Origin: Roseibium album
GTDB lineage: Bacteria; Pseudomonadota; Alphaproteobacteria; Rhizobiales; Stappiaceae
Direction: 5' to 3'
Length of the DNA stretch: 64,000 bases
Assembly: GCF_001404515.1 (NCBI RefSeq)
Contig: NZ_CXWE01000007.1
Location: 186,001-250,000 of the forward strand
The first letter of the stretch is position 1, and each line of letters starts with the position of its first letter. This document shows positions 59,765-64,000 of this stretch, in pieces. The notes beneath the pieces were generated by a model that saw only the letters and a program-made list of their open reading frames with translations, was not told the DNA's origin and did no database searches. The position numbers were made by a program, and so were the translations under genes.

Positions 59765-61150
59765 TCAATCCGTGGGCTCGGTGGCTTCGCAGACATCGAT
59801 ATAAGCATCGGAAAAATCGCTGACCAGTTCGACCCACATCGGTAGATGGTCGCTCATCTTGTAGGTTCGCCAGGTTTTGTACGAGCCCTCGGTGCGTTCC
59901 GGTTGATAAATATCGCGCTCGTCCAGGCGGTAGACATGTTCAAAGAAATCGAAGACGTTCGCATCCAGCACTTCAACGCGCGCGTAGCCGCGATTGCGCC
60001 GCGGCTCCCAAAAGGCGATCTGATCGTAGGCTTTGGACTTGTCGACATTCGACCCCGGAATCGCGCGAATTTTCTCGGGGACGACAAATCCGTTTTGCTC
60101 CAGGGCCTCCATTGTTTGGTGCTGCGGGCTGATAATGTTGAAGTCGCCGAGAACAGCCGTGATCACGGAATTGTCGGGGTTCTTTTTCAATTCCTTCGAA
60201 GCCCTGTCGCCGAGAGATTCGGTGAGCTGCAGAATTTCACGTTTGCGCTGCGCGAGAAGTCTCTCGTCTTCATTGTCGCCGAAGTAGATATGCACGGTGG
60301 CAAGGTCGATCTTCAGCCAGCCTGCCTGGAAACTGACGATATAGGGTGTCCGGGCGAATTGCTTGAAACTCTGGTCCAGTGCCTCGCCGGGAAAGCGTAA
60401 CCTGAAGTCCTTGCCCTCGACCCTGCCTTGCGGAACTCTGACATTCACCTGACCGCGTGTTCCCGGCGGTCTTGTCACCTCCGTGCCGCGCGTAACTGCC
60501 AGGGCGCTCCCGTCGGGCAGCACCAGCGACGTTCCATCGGGCAGCGGGATCTCGACGTCCTGAGCAAGCTTGATCGACCCGCTGCTCTTCTTGTCGGATC
60601 TTGCATCATAAACGCCGGAAAGATCCGTCCCTGCCGGCATTTGAAGCGCAATGCCGTTTTCCAGCCGGATGCGTTCTCCGAAACTGGCAAGCACCTTTTC
60701 GCCTTCAGGCAACGTCAATTCGCCGGCAATGTTACGGAAATGGACCCTGTTCTTGTTGTAGGCGAAGACCATGCGCTCACCATTGCCGGCACCGCCATCG
60801 GTCACATCGGTGGCAATGTAGCTCCAGTCCGGCCCCAGAATGTCCAGCAGGTACAAAAACTCCTTCATGTTGTCGCGCACTTCCTGAATGGCGGCAATGT
60901 CGAAGTTCGAGATGATCTCTGCCATGTAGTAAAGCGGCTCATAGCTGTCGCGGCCGCTATATTTGGTGTTGCCGAACTCGCGGATGTTCCACGTGCCGAT
61001 ACGCAGTGTTTTTGTCCGGTCGGTGCCTGCGGGGAAGTGATCGGCCAAGGCATCTCGCAGACGTCGAATTCCTCGGATCGTGCGCTTGCGCTGCTCTTCC
61101 TTTTCCGACCCTCTCGGATGACTTTTCTTCAGGTGGCTGTAGAACGGCAT
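59765..61150 (-). CDS. endonuclease/exonuclease/phosphatase family protein with insert
   Basis: The 461-residue protein has the DNase I-like fold: GTWNIREFG (residues 52-60), metal Glu90 in AAIQEV, GDFN near 343 and SDHLP near the C terminus. A segment at about 143-255, between the second and third strands of the fold, holds repeated short beta-type motifs (LTLPEGEKV, IPLPDGTSLV, LPDGSALAV, VRVPQGRV) not usual in this family. There is no signal peptide. GGGGGTCTGAC precedes the ATG. Substrate could be nucleic acid or a phosphodiester. Confidence 0.85.
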   Translation of the reverse strand: MPFYSHLKKSHPRGSEKEEQRKRTIRGIRRLRDALADHFPAGTDRTKTLRIGTWNIREFGNTKYSGRDSYEPLYYMAEIISNFDIAAIQEVRDNMKEFLYLLDILGPDWSYIATDVTDGGAGNGERMVFAYNKNRVHFRNIAGELTLPEGEKVLASFGERIRLENGIALQMPAGTDLSGVYDARSDKKSSGSIKLAQDVEIPLPDGTSLVLPDGSALAVTRGTEVTRPPGTRGQVNVRVPQGRVEGKDFRLRFPGEALDQSFKQFARTPYIVSFQAGWLKIDLATVHIYFGDNEDERLLAQRKREILQLTESLGDRASKELKKNPDNSVITAVLGDFNIISPQHQTMEALEQNGFVVPEKIRAIPGSNVDKSKAYDQIAFWEPRRNRGYARVEVLDANVFDFFEHVYRLDERDIYQPERTEGSYKTWRTYKMSDHLPMWVELVSDFSDAYIDVCEATEPTD

Positions 61151-61437
61151 GTCAGACCCCCAATTCGCTTTGAAATGCAATTACGCCAATGACGCACGAA
61201 ACGCGGTGCTCACGTATTCAAACCGATGATGATCACTTTCGTGAACTGAACCACTGCCCGGTCAGGCAAAACCAATTGATGTTGCGACCGGTCGAAAACC
61301 AATTTGTTGTATTGTGCGTCCCGCATGTGAATATTGGCAAGAACCTCCGCCAACCGTCTGACGCATAACGGCATTGCAGTTCGCCAGCTGGAATTGTCCG
61401 GCCTCCGTTCCGATATAGCTGCGGAAAGGAGATGGCG

Positions 61438-62004
61438 ATGACACAGGAATTCGACATCCGAACGCAAGACATGCCCGCGACCATGCGTGTCCTTCTGGAC
61501 GAATATCCCCGCGACAGCTGGGAAGCGCATCCGGGCTTCAGGGAAAAAACCCGACACTGGCTCGGAGCACATGAGATGTTCCGGCGGCTTGGCGAACTCG
61601 TACGCCGGGAAACGGAACTCTATCTGGAGAAATCCCGTGCATCCGACGATTTTGCCGGGCGCCTTTCCTACTATGGCAACGCACTTGTCGCAAACCTGCA
61701 CGGCCACCATACCTGGGAAGACAAGAATTATTTCCCGGAGCTTTCGGCCGCCGACCCCAGGTTCGACAGGGGCCTTGAGATCCTTGAAAAGGACCATCAG
61801 GAACTTGATCACGTACTGGACAGCTTCACGAGAACGGCCAACCGCGCGATCAAGCTGATCCATCTGGATGAAAACCAGGCCCACGAGGAAACTGGCCGGC
61901 TTCATGGTCTGGCCGGGACAATAGAAACTTTTCTCGACCGGCACCTTGCCGACGAGGAGGAACTGGCTGTCCCGATCATCCTGCATCACCGGTTGCGGGG
62001 ATAG
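61438..62004 (+). CDS. hemerythrin-domain protein
   Basis: The 188-residue protein is helical with the hemerythrin-like iron ligands spread as H in LVANLHGHHTWEDKNYFPEL, H in ILEKDHQELDHVLDSF and HLADEEELAVP (C-terminal). Such proteins bind a di-iron site for oxygen or nitric oxide sensing or storage. The ATG at 61438 has AGGAG with six bases; the ATG at 61432 is too close to it. It stands alone, convergent with the YafY-type gene. Confidence 0.85.
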   Translation: MTQEFDIRTQDMPATMRVLLDEYPRDSWEAHPGFREKTRHWLGAHEMFRRLGELVRRETELYLEKSRASDDFAGRLSYYGNALVANLHGHHTWEDKNYFPELSAADPRFDRGLEILEKDHQELDHVLDSFTRTANRAIKLIHLDENQAHEETGRLHGLAGTIETFLDRHLADEEELAVPIILHHRLRG

Positions 62005-62073
62005 GCCACGGAGACAGCTGTCCGCTGCATGTGACGAAGCGTCATGTGCGGCGGATAGCATGTTGTTTTGAGT

Positions 62074-62814
62074 TCAATCTTCTTCGGATGGCGGGTGAAA
62101 TGCTCCCTCAAGTTCTGAAGTTGAAAAATTCTGACGTTCTTTAGCCATTGCCACATGCCATTCGGCACGCAGCAGATCCAGTCGTCTTGGCACGCTTTCT
62201 TCGAGTATTTTCGCGCGTTTTATCCGTTCCGTCCGGAAATACCTAAAACCTTCCCGCAATTCACACCAGGCAGCGATGATCCGGCCCTGATCCCGGTATC
62301 CGAGCAGAAGCGGCCAGATGATCCGGTCGGTTATCTCGCCCCTGTCGTCTCCGTACTCCAGCCGGATTTTCTTTTGTCGCCGGATGGCCGCTCTGATTTC
62401 TGAGGAACATAGTATTTCCTCAGGCGGATCAACTGGCGCAACACCGGTTGCAGGACGTGCAAAGAAACTGTGCAGGTCGCCCGGCGCGATCGCCTCGATC
62501 TTTGCAACGAGACTTTCCGCGGCTCGCTGCATGTCAGGTTCACCGCGTGTCCGCACCCATTGCGCTCCAAGGACTGCTGCTTCTATCTCGTCCTGGGTCA
62601 GCATCAGCGGCGGCATGTGAAATCCGGCCTCCAGAACATATCCGACGCCCGCCTCTCCCCGGATCGGTACCCGCTGCGCAATGAGCGCTGCAACGTCGCG
62701 GTAGACCGTTCGTTTGCAGACCTCCAGTTCCGACGCAATTGCAGAGGCAGAGATCGGTTGCCGCGCCCGCCGCAAGATCTCGATCAGTTCGAACAGCCGG
62801 TCGCCGCGCCTCAT
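62074..62814 (-). CDS. YafY-type HTH/WYL transcriptional regulator
   Basis: The 246-residue protein has an N-terminal HTH_11 domain (RRGDRLFELIEILRRARQPI, SASAIASELEVCKRTVYRDV) and a C-terminal WYL domain (about 125-195, RRQKKIRLEYGDDRGEITDR and IIWPLLLGYRDQGRIIAAWC). WYL domains bind small ligands or nucleic acids. The ATG at 62814 has GAGGG just upstream; a GTG at 62841 would lie inside the inverted repeat. It is divergent from the GFA-family gene. Confidence 0.9.
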   Translation of the reverse strand: MRRGDRLFELIEILRRARQPISASAIASELEVCKRTVYRDVAALIAQRVPIRGEAGVGYVLEAGFHMPPLMLTQDEIEAAVLGAQWVRTRGEPDMQRAAESLVAKIEAIAPGDLHSFFARPATGVAPVDPPEEILCSSEIRAAIRRQKKIRLEYGDDRGEITDRIIWPLLLGYRDQGRIIAAWCELREGFRYFRTERIKRAKILEESVPRRLDLLRAEWHVAMAKERQNFSTSELEGAFHPPSEED

Positions 62815-62837
62815 ATACCCTCGCAAAAATACTGCTG

Positions 62838-62871
62838 ACACTATGCTGACAACACGCTGTCAGCATAGTGT
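62838..62871. promoter_or_regulatory. 14-bp-arm inverted repeat between yafY-like and GFA genes
   Basis: ACACTATGCTGACA (62838-62851) and TGTCAGCATAGTGT (62858-62871) are perfect inverse complements with a six-base centre. The site is midway between two divergent genes, the usual place for a regulator that controls itself and its neighbour. It is the longest perfect operator-like palindrome in the window. Confidence 0.7.
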
Positions 62872-62912
62872 CGCTAAATGATCTGCAACGCCACCCCGCT
62901 GGAGAACAGGTC

Positions 62913-63314
62913 ATGAAATTGTCAGGTAGTTGTTGTTGCGGTTCGGTCCGTTTCACCATTGAGGGAATGCCCGCGATGATGGGAACGTGTCATTGTTCCC
63001 GCTGCCGGAAACTGGGTGCAACACCCTTCGTATTCGTCAGTCGGGAGCAATTCGAACTGATAAGCGGCGAGGCGGACATTCAATGCTTGATGCCCGATGC
63101 GCCATTCACCTATGTCCGGTCCTTTTGCCGCCGGTGCGGGACCTCTCTGGGAGAACCGCTTTCTGCCGAAACGTCCTTTCCGATCAACGCGCATTGTCTG
63201 GATGACGACCTTATCGTTCGTAACGCCTTTCATGAGTTTGTTTCGGAAAAACCCGCCTGGTATGAAATCTGTGATGGTGCAAGACAATTCCCGGGGCATC
63301 CCGAGAAGTCCTGA
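62913..63314 (+). CDS. GFA family (glutathione-dependent formaldehyde-activating-like) protein
   Basis: The 133-residue protein has the GFA zinc-binding cysteines: GSCCCGSVRF (residues 5-14), CHCSRC (26-31) and CRRCGT (about 72-77). The family is named for S-hydroxymethylglutathione synthase but most members have unknown roles. The ATG at 62913 follows GGAGAACAGG. It is probably regulated by the divergent YafY-type protein through the palindrome at 62838-62871. Confidence 0.9.
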   Translation: MKLSGSCCCGSVRFTIEGMPAMMGTCHCSRCRKLGATPFVFVSREQFELISGEADIQCLMPDAPFTYVRSFCRRCGTSLGEPLSAETSFPINAHCLDDDLIVRNAFHEFVSEKPAWYEICDGARQFPGHPEKS

Positions 63315-63477
63315 GCGAACGCTGAAGGTCACTTCTTGCAAGTTGCCATGGACGAAAACCGTTTGCGCGGATAACACTGCGTGACGGCCCATTGATCGGA
63401 CCGGTCAATGGAGACGCGAGATCACAACCACATCAAGCACACGACAATCGGGCCCTGGGCCGGGGCATGCCGATACC

Positions 63478-64000
63478 ATGCGCGGTATCGCGCTGATGGC
63501 GACCGGCATGTTCATGTTTTCCGCCGTTGATACAATGGCGAAGTTTCTCACTGACACGATCCATCCGTTTCAGATCGTTTGGTGCCGCCAGTTGGGTTTG
63601 TTGATTGGGGTGTTTATTCTTGTCGGCCTGAGAGGCCGGTCCGTCCTTGTCTCAGCCAATCCGAAACTGCAGATTGGGCGCGGCGCGCTTGCGGCTGTTT
63701 CCGCGACCCTCTTCATTATCGGAGTTAAGTTCGTTCCGCTCGCCGATGCGGTGGCCATAACATTTGTTGCGCCTTTCATGGTGACCGTGTTGGGCGCACT
63801 GGTTCTGCGCGAGCCGGTCGGCATTCGCAGGTGGACGGCGGTCATTATCGGTTTTGTCGGTACCCTGATTGTGATCCGCCCCGGCCTCGGTGTCCTGCAT
63901 CCCGCCGCAGGCCTGCTGGTGATCGCCGCCTCCGCATTCGCACTCCGACAGATCCTGTCGCGCATTCTTGCCGGAGGAGACGGTGCGGCGACGACAGTCG
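63478..64000 (+). CDS. EamA/DMT transporter, 3' end beyond the window
   Basis: From ATG 63478 the frame stays open to the window edge and reads MRGIALMATGMFMFSAVDTM, then SATLFIIGVKFVPLADAVAI and IIGFVGTLIVIRPGLGV, typical of the DMT repeats. About 174 residues, five to six helices, are visible; the second half lies outside. No strong ribosome site is seen before the ATG. This is not the same subgroup as the HxlR-linked transporter. Confidence 0.85.
   Translation, partial: MRGIALMATGMFMFSAVDTMAKFLTDTIHPFQIVWCRQLGLLIGVFILVGLRGRSVLVSANPKLQIGRGALAAVSATLFIIGVKFVPLADAVAITFVAPFMVTVLGALVLREPVGIRRWTAVIIGFVGTLIVIRPGLGVLHPAAGLLVIAASAFALRQILSRILAGGDGAATTV

Noticed and set aside
1..64000. CRISPR arrays, insertion sequences or prophage genes
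   Set aside because: No spaced identical repeats, transposase motifs or phage structural genes were seen on either strand.

Overview
The window looks like a chromosomal segment of a heterotrophic, probably marine alphaproteobacterium (order Hyphomicrobiales/Rhodobacterales, plausibly the Stappia/Labrenzia/Roseibium group). Support comes from the aroA-cmk-rpsA order, a class II (CP4-like) EPSP synthase, a TIGR02300-family zinc-ribbon protein, abundant TRAP and ABC uptake systems with GntR/LysR/LacI regulators, and fairly high G+C with short gaps. The genus is an inference. I saw no phage, insertion sequence, CRISPR array or rRNA operon.

Layout. 1-4.2 kb: a DUF3616 protein, then a minus-strand operon of an NrtR-type Nudix regulator, a soluble SPFH/band-7 protein and an NAD-kinase-like protein. 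4.2-9.2 kb: core genes rpsA, cmk, aroA, a TIGR02300 protein and tRNA-Ala(GGC). 9.4-19.2 kb: a GntR regulator facing a five-gene branched-chain-type ABC importer plus a hydantoin/Asp-Glu racemase, then LysR, a DMT exporter and an amidase, which together suggest uptake and processing of an amide- or hydantoin-like nitrogen compound. 19.4-22.4 kb: a CpxP/Spy-like protein, OmpR-type regulator and histidine kinase, with a GTAAA-N5-GTAAA site upstream. 22.4-29.6 kb: an ugp-like operon (binding protein, two permeases, ATPase, tandem-domain glycerophosphodiesterase, LacI regulator) with a perfect 16-bp operator-like palindrome at its promoter.

29.7-35.7 kb: GntR-DctP-DctQ-DctM-polyol/aldonate dehydrogenase, divergent from uxuA, a likely aldonate/hexuronate route to 2-keto-3-deoxygluconate. 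35.7-48 kb: mixed accessory genes (HTH-GAF regulator, MFS transporter and DUF1185 pair, a secreted fasciclin-RTX protein, an IsdG/HmuQ-like heme monooxygenase, DUF302, DUF3429, an AhpD-like protein, a cupin and amine-oxidase pair, GltS, a LuxR regulator).

48.3-53.6 kb is the most system-like region: a divergent cluster equivalent to the enterobacterial yjfIJKLMC set. DUF1190 lipoprotein, DUF350 membrane protein, DUF2491 protein and a TVGYGD-filter ion channel lie on one strand; DUF2170, PspA/IM30 and a glutathionylspermidine-synthase-like ATP-grasp protein lie on the other. Next to it (53.9-54.9 kb), behind an AT-rich gap, is a small HExxH protein resembling polymorphic-toxin metallopeptidases, overlapped by a gene of unknown function.

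55-64 kb: a Tat-exported beta carbonic anhydrase, dodecin, a rhodanese, cspA with a small basic protein, HxlR/EamA with tandem palindromic operators, an unusual endonuclease/exonuclease/phosphatase-family protein with an inserted beta-repeat-like segment, a hemerythrin-domain protein, a YafY-type regulator divergent from a GFA-family gene around a 14-bp inverted repeat, and the start of an EamA transporter that runs off the window end.
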